Part shown: piece after piece, positions 23,514 to 31,343 of the stretch
Layout of the letters: each line of letters opens with the position of its first letter
Numbering within the stretch: the first letter of the stretch is position 1
Source: G965213525 sp965213525
GTDB taxonomy: Bacteria; Actinomycetota; Acidimicrobiia; Acidimicrobiales; Poriferisodalaceae
Length of the DNA stretch: 64,000 nt
Direction: 5' to 3'
Assembly: GCA_965213525.1 (NCBI GenBank)
Contig: OZ243889.1
Location: forward strand, 2,790,001-2,854,000
Notes under the pieces: generated by a model
The model's input: the letters and a program-made list of their open reading frames with translations, nothing else
What the model was told of the DNA's origin: nothing
The model's database searches: none
Position numbers and translations under genes: made by a program

Positions 23514-24638
23514 ATGCCCGACACACGCACGCCACCCGAGGGCCAACCGATCTGGAGCCGCGGCCGGCCGGTCATCGCGGGGTTCGGGCCCTTCGAGCGA
23601 AGTCTTTCTGCTCGCTCCGGATCCGACGATCTCTGGGCCGGTCTGATCTCGTCAACGGACGATGTCTCGATCCGGAAGCTCGGAGCGCAGTTGGCGACCC
23701 CCGGCATGAGCAGATCAGACGTCGAGCGCTACCGCGCCTTCCTCACTCAAGCTCGGGAGTTCTACGATGCGCAGCGTCTGCTGGGCCCGTCCGCCAAGCC
23801 TCTGGCTGCGTACTACTTCGTTCTCAACCTGTCGGAGGCATATCTGACACTGCGCCGCCCAACCACGACGAACAGGGAGAGGATGAACCACGGCGTCTCG
23901 GTTCGTCCAGGTTGCGGGCCGACGACGGAAGAGACGCACGCATTTGAGTTCGCCCTTAGCAAGGGGCAGCCAAACGGCGTCTTTCCCCAGCTGGCGTCCG
24001 AGACCGGGGCAAGGAACTCTCACCCGGTGGAAAACCCCCATCCGATCACTGGTTTCCTGCCGTACCTGCTCGCTGCGACGAACGAGTACACCTCCATGAC
24101 GGGAGAACTACCTCGATTGCTGCCCATCGACGCGGTCGAGGTGTTGGGGGCTAACGACCAGGCCTGGCTGCGGGTGCGCCGAGAATCACTGGTCCGTCGG
24201 GGCCATGACCCCGGCGAGCTGTCGGCAGGCACCGCCCACGACTTCTCCCGCCACTTCCGCTACGTCGGTGATGACACCGAAACGGCGCAGGCGCTGTACG
24301 ACTCGGGCCCTGTGACGCTGTCTCACTCACCGTCGGGGTGGCAATCGCTGGCCGACCGTCTCGACCGGTCCCTTGTGGGTGTCGACCGATCGCAGTTCGG
24401 CGGCCGCTGGTACGTCACCATCGACGATCGGCCCGGCTTAATCTCCTACGAAGCCGTTACGTTCCTGCTGATGCACCACCTCTCCGAGATCGTCCGTTAC
24501 CGCCCCCACCACGCCGAGGGGATGCTTCGATCCAGGTTCGCCTGGGTCTTGACCATTTGGGTCAACCGAGCCTGCGACAACTTCCTCTTGACGCTGGCGT
24601 CACGGATGACCGGCGAGAAACACCGGCTTCGTGCCTGA
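23514..24638 (+). CDS. YaaC-like protein in the remnant island
   Basis: This 374-residue protein has an early helical region (ARE FYDAQRLLG, then KPLAAYYFVLNLSEAYLTL) and a C-terminal membrane-like or helical end (WVLTIWVNRACDNFLLTLAS), which resemble the YaaC family of unknown function. The ATG at 23514 has a strong GGAGGA upstream, unlike most genes here, and third positions carry noticeably more A and T than the neighbours. Both point to acquisition by transfer. It lies between the Res remnant and the intact exonuclease gene, which starts 13 bases after its stop. Confidence 0.6.
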   Translation: MPDTRTPPEGQPIWSRGRPVIAGFGPFERSLSARSGSDDLWAGLISSTDDVSIRKLGAQLATPGMSRSDVERYRAFLTQAREFYDAQRLLGPSAKPLAAYYFVLNLSEAYLTLRRPTTTNRERMNHGVSVRPGCGPTTEETHAFEFALSKGQPNGVFPQLASETGARNSHPVENPHPITGFLPYLLAATNEYTSMTGELPRLLPIDAVEVLGANDQAWLRVRRESLVRRGHDPGELSAGTAHDFSRHFRYVGDDTETAQALYDSGPVTLSHSPSGWQSLADRLDRSLVGVDRSQFGGRWYVTIDDRPGLISYEAVTFLLMHHLSEIVRYRPHHAEGMLRSRFAWVLTIWVNRACDNFLLTLASRMTGEKHRLRA

Positions 24639-24651
24639 GGGCGTAGCTGGC

Positions 24652-25512
24652 GTGCAGGTGCACCTCGTCGACGGCACCTACGAGCTGTTCCGCTACCACT
24701 ACGCTCGCTCGAACCGCTCGCTCGCCACTGGCGCCACCCGGGGCGTGCTGGCGTCGATGCTCGACCTGGTCGAGTCGGGCGCCACCCACATCGGCGTTGC
24801 CACCGATCACGTCATCGAGAGCTTCCGCAACGACCTGTGGCCCGGGTACAAGGACGGCAGCGGCATCGACGCCGACCTCGCCGCCCAGTTCCCCCTCGTC
24901 GAACACGTCCTGCGCGCCGCCGGGTTCGTGGTCTGGGCCATGGTCAAGGTGGAGGCCGACGATGCGCTGGCTGCTGCTGCCGCCGTCGCCGACGCCGACC
25001 CGGCGGTCGACCGGGTCATCATCGCCACGCCCGACAAGGACCTGGCCCAGTGCGTGAGGGGCAACCGGATCGTGCAGCTCGACCGGCGCAGCGGTGAGAT
25101 CCGCGACGAGGCGGGCGTGGTCGCCAGGTTCGGGGTGCCGCCGTCGTCGATCTGTGACTACCTCGCCCTGGTCGGCGACACCGCCGACGGCTTCCCCGGC
25201 CTACCCGGCTGGGGCGCCAAGTCGACCGCCGCCGTGCTGGCCCGCTACGGCCGCATCGAGGACATCCCGACCGACCCCGCCGACTGGGACGTCACCGTCC
25301 GCAGCTCCACCAAGCTGGCCGCCGCCCTGGTCGACGGATACGCCGAGGCGCTGCTGTTCCGGCGCCTCGCCACCCTCGAGCGCGACGTCGAGGTGGGGGC
25401 GGTGGCCGACTGGCGCTGGACCGGGCCCACCCCCGAGCTGGCCGAGGTGTGTGAGCGGCTCGACGCCCCGGGCCTTGCTCGTCGGGCGGGGGCCCTCGCC
25501 GCCGGTCGATGA
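24652..25512 (+). CDS. 5'-3' exonuclease (PIN/H3TH domain, flap-nuclease family)
   Basis: This 286-residue enzyme is related to the 5' nuclease domain of DNA polymerase I. It shows VHLVDGTYELFRYHYA, DHVIESFRNDLWPGYKDG, the acidic cluster VEADDALAAAA, IIATPDKDLAQCV, and the helix-hairpin-helix segment DYLALVGDTADGFPGLPGWGAKSTAAV. GTG at 24652 is chosen because the family starts just before VHLVDG; it leaves 13 bases after the YaaC-like stop. Its first 139 coding bases are duplicated at 21665-21803. Confidence 0.88.
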   Translation: MQVHLVDGTYELFRYHYARSNRSLATGATRGVLASMLDLVESGATHIGVATDHVIESFRNDLWPGYKDGSGIDADLAAQFPLVEHVLRAAGFVVWAMVKVEADDALAAAAAVADADPAVDRVIIATPDKDLAQCVRGNRIVQLDRRSGEIRDEAGVVARFGVPPSSICDYLALVGDTADGFPGLPGWGAKSTAAVLARYGRIEDIPTDPADWDVTVRSSTKLAAALVDGYAEALLFRRLATLERDVEVGAVADWRWTGPTPELAEVCERLDAPGLARRAGALAAGR

Positions 25513-25580
25513 ACGCCGACGGCGCTCCGACACCCCGGGGGGTCTACGAACCGCCGAGAAGCGCCGCGCCGTTGCCGTAC

Positions 25581-25586
25581 TACGAT
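25581..25586 (+). promoter_or_regulatory. -10-like box for the TA module at 25595
   Basis: TACGAT, eight bases before ATG 25595; no Shine-Dalgarno between. Confidence 0.45.
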
Positions 25587-25594
25587 CGACGCAC

Positions 25595-25858
25595 ATGGAC
25601 GTCGTACCGATCCGTGAGCTGCAACAGCGCGCCTCGACGGTGCTCCGGCGGGTACGCAGGGGTGAGCGCCTCGGCATCACCGACCGGGGCACGCTCATCG
25701 CCGTGCTCGCACCGGCATCGTCGGCGGGTGGATCGGCTGCGATCGTCGCCGCCGGCCGGGTTCGTCGGGCGACGCGTGACGTCGACGACCTCCCACCGGC
25801 CGGCAGCGCGCCCGCTGCGACGGGTGACGTGTTGTCCGAGCTCCGCGCCGAGCGTTGA
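25595..25858 (+). CDS. Phd/YefM-type antitoxin
   Basis: This 87-residue protein begins MDVVPIRELQQRASTVLRRV and continues GERLGITDRGTLIAVLAPAS, the Phd/YefM fold that binds operator DNA. The C-terminal half (RRATRDVDDLPPAGSAP...) is the toxin-neutralising tail. It ends in an overlap with the PIN toxin (TTGA). The pair lies directly after the exonuclease gene. Confidence 0.85.
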   Translation: MDVVPIRELQQRASTVLRRVRRGERLGITDRGTLIAVLAPASSAGGSAAIVAAGRVRRATRDVDDLPPAGSAPAATGDVLSELRAER

Positions 25859-26271
25859 TCCGGTACCTCGACACCTCCGCGTTCCTCAAGCTCATCGTCG
25901 AAGAGGAGCACTCGGCAGCGACGAGGGCGGCGGTGCGCACCGGGGCACCCTGGTCGAGCGTGCTCCTGGAGGTGGAGGCGCACCGGGCGGGTCGTCGATT
26001 GGGCATCGAAGCTGCCGACGTCGACCGCGCGCTCGAGGCCGTGACGATCGTCGCCCTCGCCGACGAGACCATGGCCCTGGCTCGCAAGTTGGGCCCGGAC
26101 TCCTTGCGCACGCTCGATGCGCTGCACCTCGCCACTGCCATCGAGCTCGGTGACGATCTCAGCGACATCGTCACGTTCGACCGGCGGATGGCGGCCGGGG
26201 CGGCAGCGGCGGGGATGGTCGTGGTCGGGCCGGGCGTGTCCGACCGCTGGTGGGAGCCGCCGACGGTGTGA
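25855..26271 (+). CDS. VapC-like PIN-domain toxin
   Basis: This 138-residue ribonuclease toxin has all four acidic positions: YLDTSAFLK, SVLLEVEAHRA, LDALHLATAIELG and IVTFDRRM. The start is a TTG at 25855 that overlaps the antitoxin stop; the second codon is ATC, so no ATG alternative exists near the PIN start. It should act on RNA when its antitoxin is degraded. Confidence 0.87.
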   Translation: MIRYLDTSAFLKLIVEEEHSAATRAAVRTGAPWSSVLLEVEAHRAGRRLGIEAADVDRALEAVTIVALADETMALARKLGPDSLRTLDALHLATAIELGDDLSDIVTFDRRMAAGAAAAGMVVVGPGVSDRWWEPPTV

Positions 26272-26355
26272 TGCAGCGAGGGACAGCGATCCGGGCGTGG
26301 CAGGCTGACCGGCGAGCAGGAGGGGTGGGTCCTCCGCCGACCCGGGAGCAACGCC

Positions 26356-27084
26356 GTGGCCCTCCAGACCGTCGCCCTCAGCAATCCGCCTGACCGCATG
26401 ACCGGGTACCTCGCCGTACCCGCCGGTGAGGGGCCCTGGCCGGGCGTCATCGTCGTGCACGACATCCTCGGACCGACCACCGATCTGCGACGCCAGGTCG
26501 AGTGGCTCGCCGCCGAGGGCTTCGTCGCCCTGGCCCCAGATCTCTACTGGCGGGGGGCGCGGACCCGGTGCATGTTCGAGACCATCCGAGCCGTGCAGAA
26601 GGGTGAGGGCCGCGCCTTCGACGATCTCACCGTCGCCCGCCGCCGGCTGCGCGAGCGCGACGACTGCACCGGCACCGTCGGCGTCGTCGGGTTCTGCATG
26701 GGCGGCAGCATCGCCCTGGCCCTGGCCGCCTCGGGCGACGTCGATGCCGCCAACGCCAACTACGGAACGGTCTCGACGCCCGACGACTGGTCCGGCGCCT
26801 GTCCGCTGCTCGCCACGTTCGGCGGACGTGACCGGGCGCTCGGCGACGTTCCCGACGAGCTCGAGACCGCGCTCACCGCAGCGGGCGTCGAGCACGAGAT
26901 CATCACCTACCCCGAGGCGGGGCACGGCTTCTTGAACGACCATGCCCCGTCGGACACGCCGCTGTGGTTCAAGGGCTCCAGCCGCCTGCTCGTCGTCGAG
27001 TACGACCCGGTGGCCTCCGCCGACGCCCGCCCCCGCATCACCGACTTCCTCCACCGCCACCTCGACGGCGCCGCTGCGGGCTGA
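26356..27084 (+). CDS. Dienelactone hydrolase family protein
   Basis: This 242-residue alpha/beta hydrolase has the dienelactone-hydrolase triad: cysteine in VGFCMGGSIALALA, aspartate in FGGRDRALG and histidine in PEAGHGFLND. The N-terminus reads MTGYLAVPAGEGPWPGVIVV. GTG at 26356 has GGGAG seven bases upstream. The natural substrate is unknown; members cleave lactones and esters. Confidence 0.88.
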   Translation: MALQTVALSNPPDRMTGYLAVPAGEGPWPGVIVVHDILGPTTDLRRQVEWLAAEGFVALAPDLYWRGARTRCMFETIRAVQKGEGRAFDDLTVARRRLRERDDCTGTVGVVGFCMGGSIALALAASGDVDAANANYGTVSTPDDWSGACPLLATFGGRDRALGDVPDELETALTAAGVEHEIITYPEAGHGFLNDHAPSDTPLWFKGSSRLLVVEYDPVASADARPRITDFLHRHLDGAAAG

Positions 27085-27132
27085 GGCGGCGACCGACCGG
27101 CCCCGACGCCGGGCTCCCGGCACGACGGCCGC

Positions 27133-28248
27133 TCAGCCGGTGCGGTAGTAGGACTCAGGCCCGATGCGCTCGATGTCGCTGACCCAGTCGCCCTCGTAGG
27201 GCCAGTCGTCCTCGGCGCCGGGCACCGGGCCCTGCCAGAACCTCGACAGCGGTCCTCCGGTGCGCGAGGCCAGCTCCCAGGCCTGGCGCTTGTAGGTCCA
27301 GTTCGCGTCGTCGAGGCGGTGCGCCTCCTTGAAGTGGGGGATCGCCGCCTCGGGTCCCACGGTGCGGTGCAGGTGCTGGCCCAGCTCGAAGCGGGCGGCC
27401 GCCTCGGCCTCGGCGAGGCCCCTCGGGGCCGAGCGGGCGATCACCTCATCGGGCGCGAGCGCCCACTCGCTGTCGGCACCCCGGGCCGCCCAGTCGCGCA
27501 CGCCGGCGGCGAAGCTCGTCCGGTCGGCCTGGATCTTGCCGGCGTTGGCCATCATGCGCTGCACCCGCTCGGGCAGCTCGTCGGGCATCTGCCCGCCGCC
27601 CCGGCCCGAGGTCGCCGCCTCACCGGGCCACGCCGGCTCGGCCGGACGCACCAGGCGCAGCTGCTCGTCGACACAGACCGCCATCGGCACGTTGGAGATG
27701 CCGAAGGCGGCGTCGACGGCGTGGGCCTGGTCGACCACGGCGATGTGGGTCAGCTCCTCGACGGCGGCGAGATCGGGTCGGGCCCCATCGCGCCCCTCGA
27801 CGTCGAGGCACACGGTGACGACGTCGACGCCCGACGGGGCGAGCTCACGATGCAGGGCCTCCCACACGGGGAGGTCGAAGCGGCACCCTCACCAGGGCGC
27901 CCAGGCGACCATGACGGTGCGGCGGCCCCGTTGCTGGCTGAGCCGCCACGTGCCGTCGCCCATCACCAGCGGCAGCTCCACCTCGGAGGCCTCGGCGGTC
28001 TCGAGCGCCCGGCCCGACAGCGTGGCCGGGCCGATGGCCCGCCAGCCCGACGCCTCGTCGGTCACCACCGGCATGCCGAGCCGACCGGCGACCGCATCGA
28101 CGTCGACGAGATCGCCGTCGAGCCCGCCGTCGTCCGCCCCGCCGAGCGGCACGCAGACCTCGCCCCGACAGGCGCCCTCGGGCTTGAGCTCCCATCCGGT
28201 GCCGGCACCGAAGCCGGCCCGGTCGACGGTCCTGCCCTGCACCAGCAT
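27133..28248 (-). CDS. Selenocysteine-containing redoxin-like protein (in-frame TGA, residue 120)
   Basis: Residues 1-119 and 121-371 are two halves of one frame interrupted by a single TGA at 27889-27891. The first half holds WELKPEGACRGEVCVPLGG and ends TVMVAWAPW; the second begins GCRFDLPVWEAL and continues as a thioredoxin-fold redoxin (VDVVTVCLDVEG, FGISNVPMAVCVDEQ) and a C-terminal tetratricopeptide-like part (HFKEAHRLDDANWTYKRQAW). Read as selenocysteine, the active site is W-U-G-C-R. A paralogue at 55858-56925 has TGA at the same place. A hairpin with the same loop follows both TGAs. The ATG at 28248 lies six bases after TAGGGT. The selenocysteine machinery genes are outside the window. 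Confidence 0.85.
27856..27876 (-). promoter_or_regulatory. Candidate SECIS hairpin of the first selenoprotein gene
   Basis: On the minus strand CCTCCC (27874-27869), loop CGTGT, GGGAGG (27863-27858) starts 14 bases after the TGA; G27876-C27856 can close a further pair after one mismatch. The loop has G in its second position, as bacterial SECIS loops usually have a G among the first two bases. Confidence 0.65.
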
Positions 28249-28254
28249 GAGCCG

Positions 28255-28260
28255 ACCCTA
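28255..28260 (-). promoter_or_regulatory. -10-like box of the first selenoprotein gene
   Basis: TAGGGT on minus, six bases before ATG 28248. Confidence 0.45.
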
Positions 28261-28313
28261 GTGGTGGCGCCGTACGCAGCGCTCGCTCGAAGCTCCCGGC
28301 CGGCCCGGTGCCC

Positions 28314-29384
28314 TCAGCGGTCGGTGGACGCCGAGAACACCTCGTCGAGCTCGGCGGGAGGGGGCACCTCCAGCTGGTCGTAGGTGCAGGACGACGGGTC
28401 GCGGTCGGGTCGCCAGCGCAGCAGCGTGGTGCCGTGGCGGAAGCGACGGGCCTCGAGCTGGGTGTAGCGCACCTCGGCGACCCGCTCGGGCGACAACGGC
28501 GTCCAGGACAGGTCCTTCGAGCCGTTCCAGCGGCTCGGCCCACCGGGCATGCGGCCCTCGCTGTGGGCCTCGGCGTCGGCCCACGCCGCCCACGGGTGCG
28601 ACGACGGGTCGTCCATGTGCAGTGGGGCGATCTCTTCGAGCAGCTCCCGGCGGCGGGCCGCGCTGAACGACGACGCCACGCCCACGTTCTGCAGGCGGCC
28701 GTCGCCGAACAACCCGAGCAGCAGCGATCCCACGCCCTCGCCGTCCTTGTGGCGGCGGTAGCCAGCCACCACGACGTCGGCGGTGCGCTCGGGCTTGACC
28801 TTGATCCACCCCCGGATACCCGGTGCGTAGTTGCCTCCCAGGTCCTTGGCGACCACGCCGTCGAGCCCAGCGCCCTCGAAGCGGGCGAACCAATCCTCGG
28901 CTTGGGCGACCTCGGTGGTGGCCAGGGAGAGGTGCACGACGTCGGTCTCGGTGACCATCGCCTCCAGCAGCCGACGCCGGTCGCGCAGCGCCATCTGGGT
29001 GAGATCGGCCTCGTCGAGGACCAACACGTCGAAGACGACGACCTGGGCGGGGGTGGACTCGGCGAGCTGGGCCACCCGGGAGGCGGCGGGGTGGATGCGC
29101 TGGCTCAAGGCGTCGAAGTCCAGGCCCTGGTCACCGGGCACGACGAGCTCGGTGTCGACGACGCAGGTGGGGGCTAGCGCCTCGGCGAGCGGGGCTGCGA
29201 GCTCGGGGAAGTACCGGTCGAAGGGCTTGCCGTTGCGGGACTGGAGGGTCACCTCGCCGTCCTCGACGAAGACCAGGCAGCGGAACCCGTCCCACTTGGG
29301 CTCGTACTGCACGTCACCCTTGGGGAGCTGCTTGGCCGCCTTGGCCAGCATCGGCTGGACGGGGGGACCGAAGGGCAGCGCCAC
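28314..29384 (-). CDS. ligC: ATP-dependent DNA ligase, LigC type
   Basis: This 356-residue ligase carries the adenylation lysine in YEPKWDGFRCLVF (motif I), SRNGKPFDRYFPEL (motif Ia), TELVV (III), GLDGVVAKDLGGNY (IV) and WIKVKPERTADVVVAGYR (V), followed by an OB domain ending in TLLRWRPDRDP. PMLAKAAKQLP at the N-terminus is typical of LigC, which works in actinobacterial break or gap repair. GTG at 29384 lies six bases after TAGCGT. No Ku or polymerase gene is adjacent. Confidence 0.9.
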   Translation of the reverse strand: MALPFGPPVQPMLAKAAKQLPKGDVQYEPKWDGFRCLVFVEDGEVTLQSRNGKPFDRYFPELAAPLAEALAPTCVVDTELVVPGDQGLDFDALSQRIHPAASRVAQLAESTPAQVVVFDVLVLDEADLTQMALRDRRRLLEAMVTETDVVHLSLATTEVAQAEDWFARFEGAGLDGVVAKDLGGNYAPGIRGWIKVKPERTADVVVAGYRRHKDGEGVGSLLLGLFGDGRLQNVGVASSFSAARRRELLEEIAPLHMDDPSSHPWAAWADAEAHSEGRMPGGPSRWNGSKDLSWTPLSPERVAEVRYTQLEARRFRHGTTLLRWRPDRDPSSCTYDQLEVPPPAELDEVFSASTDR

Positions 29385-29390
29385 GATCCG

Positions 29391-29396
29391 ACGCTA
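29391..29396 (-). promoter_or_regulatory. -10-like box of ligC
   Basis: TAGCGT on minus, six bases before GTG 29384. Confidence 0.45.
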
Positions 29397-29428
29397 CCGC
29401 TCGGCCCCGCCGAGCCCGGGGCTGCGCA

Positions 29429-30034
29429 TCACCCTGGTCGGGATGACCGGTCGGCGCGGTCAGAGCCCGCCCGCAGCGCCTCGGCCACGTCGGCCAGGCC
29501 GGCGCCGGCGTCGAGGAACCGCCGGCGCCCCATCACGTCCACGAGGTGGGCTCGCACGCCGCCCACGTGGACGGGGGCCGCCGCTACGAGCACCTGGACA
29601 CCGGCGGGGGTGAGGGCGGCGAACAGGCCCCGGCCATCGTCGGGGCACCGCTCGCGCCGGACGAGCCCCCGCCGTTCGAGCTGGTCGACGCGGTAGGTCA
29701 GCCGGCTGCGGCTGCGCAGGACGTGCTCGGCCAGCTCGCTCATGCGCAGGCGGCGGTCATCGGCCTCGGACAGGTGCACCAGCACCTCGTAGTCCTCGAG
29801 GGTGAGCCCGGCGGCGTCTCGCAGCTCACGATCGAGCCGGTCGAACAGCAGGTTCACCACGGCCAGCAGGGACCGCCACGCCTCCTGCTCGGCGGCGTCG
29901 AGCCACGCCACGGCGAGTGCGCCAGCGCCATTCGCATCGTCGCCGTCACCGGCGCCGTTCCCGTCGCCGGACGAGCGGTCGCCGCTGCGCTCCCGATCGG
30001 GGGCCGGCACGGCGCCCAGGGAAGCTGCGGTCAT
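29429..30034 (-). CDS. MarR family transcriptional regulator
   Basis: This 201-residue protein has a ~45-residue low-complexity Gly/Asp/Asn-rich N-terminus and then a MarR winged helix: LTLEDYEVLVHLSEADDRRL, MSELAEHVLRSRSRLTYRVD and QLERRGLVRRERCPDDGRG. ATG at 30034 is chosen because TAGGCT lies seven bases upstream; a further in-frame extension to 30106 crosses the divergent promoter region. It is divergent from yceI and probably represses it and itself through the GTTC...GAAC palindromes between them. Confidence 0.85.
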   Translation of the reverse strand: MTAASLGAVPAPDRERSGDRSSGDGNGAGDGDDANGAGALAVAWLDAAEQEAWRSLLAVVNLLFDRLDRELRDAAGLTLEDYEVLVHLSEADDRRLRMSELAEHVLRSRSRLTYRVDQLERRGLVRRERCPDDGRGLFAALTPAGVQVLVAAAPVHVGGVRAHLVDVMGRRRFLDAGAGLADVAEALRAGSDRADRSSRPG

Positions 30035-30041
30035 GGCACCC

Positions 30042-30100
30042 AGCCTAGGAGGTTCAGTCTTGAACGTCCCGGCGCCGTGCGGTATCGTTCGAATTCGAAC
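30042..30100. promoter_or_regulatory. Divergent control region of the MarR gene and yceI, two GTTC/GAAC palindromes
   Basis: TAGGCT (30042-30047, minus) is the likely -10 of the MarR gene. GTTCAGTCTTGAAC (30052-30065) has 5-bp inverted arms, and GTTCGAATTCGAAC (30087-30100) is a perfect 14-bp palindrome; both share GTTC...GAAC ends, with centres 35 bp apart. This is the layout of MarR operators. Confidence 0.55.
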
Positions 30101-30120
30101 CACCACCGCAGGAGCGTGCC

Positions 30121-30690
30121 ATGAGCACCGAGACCGAGATCTCCACCAACACCCTGCCCGTCGAGGCGGGCACCTGGAAGATCGACCCCGCCCACTCGAG
30201 CGTCGAGTTCGTCGTGCGCCACATGGGCCTGTCCAAGGTGCGGGGCCGCTTCGGCACCTACGACGCCACGCTCGTCGTCGGCGCCGACCCCGCCTCGTCG
30301 TCGCTGAACGCCCAGGTCGACATGAGCTCGGTCGACACGGGCAACGCCGATCGCGACGCCCACCTCGCCGGCACCGACTTCTTCGACGCGCAGACCAACC
30401 CGACCATGACGTTCCGGTCCACCCGCATCGACGGCGGCCCCGAGGAGTGGGTCGCTCACGGCGAGCTCACCATCGCCGGCACGACGCTGCCCGCCGAGCT
30501 CGACATCGAGTTCAACGGCACCGAGACCTTCCCCATGGACCAGTCGGTGCACGCCGGCTTCTCGGCCACCACGACCATTTCCCGCAAGGCCTACGGCGTG
30601 GAGTTCGACGTCCCGCTCGGCGGCGAGAAGGTGATGATCGGCGACAAGGTCACCATCGAGCTCGAGGCCCAGTTCGCCAAGGCGGGTTGA
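30121..30690 (+). CDS. YceI family protein
   Basis: This 189-residue protein has the lipocalin-like YceI signature: GTWKIDPAHSSVEFVVRHMG, LSKVRGRFGTYDATL, DAHLAGTDFFDAQTNPTMTF and ISRKAYGVEFDVPL. There is no signal peptide, so it is cytoplasmic here, as in many actinobacteria. YceI proteins bind isoprenoid or other hydrophobic molecules. ATG at 30121 has AGGAG seven bases upstream. It is the first gene of a unit with the VOC protein. Confidence 0.92.
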   Translation: MSTETEISTNTLPVEAGTWKIDPAHSSVEFVVRHMGLSKVRGRFGTYDATLVVGADPASSSLNAQVDMSSVDTGNADRDAHLAGTDFFDAQTNPTMTFRSTRIDGGPEEWVAHGELTIAGTTLPAELDIEFNGTETFPMDQSVHAGFSATTTISRKAYGVEFDVPLGGEKVMIGDKVTIELEAQFAKAG

Positions 30691-30720
30691 CCCCGCACCG
30701 CCCACCCGAGGAGACCCGAC

Positions 30721-31227
30721 ATGACCACCACCGACACGTCACCGGACCGCACCGGGGAGTGGAACGACCTGCGTCGCCGCTACCTCACCCCCAGGGGGAC
30801 GGGGCCGGGCAGCACCGCCCGGGGCATCCACCACACCGCCGTGCTGTCGAGTGACGTCGAGCGCACCATCCGGTTCCACACCGAGGTGATGGGCTTCCCG
30901 CTCATCGAGCTGTTCGAGAACCGTGACGCACCCGGGTCGACGCACTTCTTCTTCGACGTCGGCAGCGGCAACACGCTGGCCTACTTCGACTTCCCGGGGC
31001 TCGACCTCGGCCCCTACGCCGAGGTGCTCGGCGGTCTGCACCACGTCGCCATCTCGATGGACCGTCCGAGCTACGACGCCTGCCGGCAGCGACTGATCGA
31101 CCACGGCGTCGAGCTGATCGAGCCGCCCGTGGAGGTGCCCGACGCCACCTACTTCCTCGGACCTGACGGCGAGCGGCTCGAGATCCTCACCTTCCCTCTG
31201 ATGAACCTCTACGAGGAGCCCGAGTAG
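30721..31227 (+). CDS. VOC (glyoxalase/dioxygenase superfamily) protein
   Basis: This 168-residue metalloprotein has a single VOC module with HHTAVLSSDVERTIRFHTEV, LIELFENRDAPGSTHFFFD, GGLHHVAISMD and the terminal YFLGPDGERLEIL, whose glutamate and the two histidines would bind the metal. ATG at 30721 has GAGGAG upstream and follows yceI by 30 bases. The substrate is unknown. Confidence 0.88.
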   Translation: MTTTDTSPDRTGEWNDLRRRYLTPRGTGPGSTARGIHHTAVLSSDVERTIRFHTEVMGFPLIELFENRDAPGSTHFFFDVGSGNTLAYFDFPGLDLGPYAEVLGGLHHVAISMDRPSYDACRQRLIDHGVELIEPPVEVPDATYFLGPDGERLEILTFPLMNLYEEPE

Positions 31228-31328
31228 GGCCGGGCTCCCCCTCTCGGACCGCCACCAGGTGAGCGGCGCCGGCGGCCGGCTGCGCACCGGGCGACGGCGG
31301 CCAGGTCGTGCCGCTGAGGCCAGGCGCC

Positions 31329-31334
31329 TACCAT
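31329..31334 (+). promoter_or_regulatory. -10-like box of the carboxylase operon
   Basis: TACCAT, nine bases before ATG 31344. Confidence 0.4.
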
Positions 31335-31343
31335 CGCCCGCCG

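Noticed and set aside
27889..27891. TGA reassignment in the whole genome instead of selenocysteine
   Set aside because: Dozens of genes in the window end in TGA, so TGA is an ordinary stop here.
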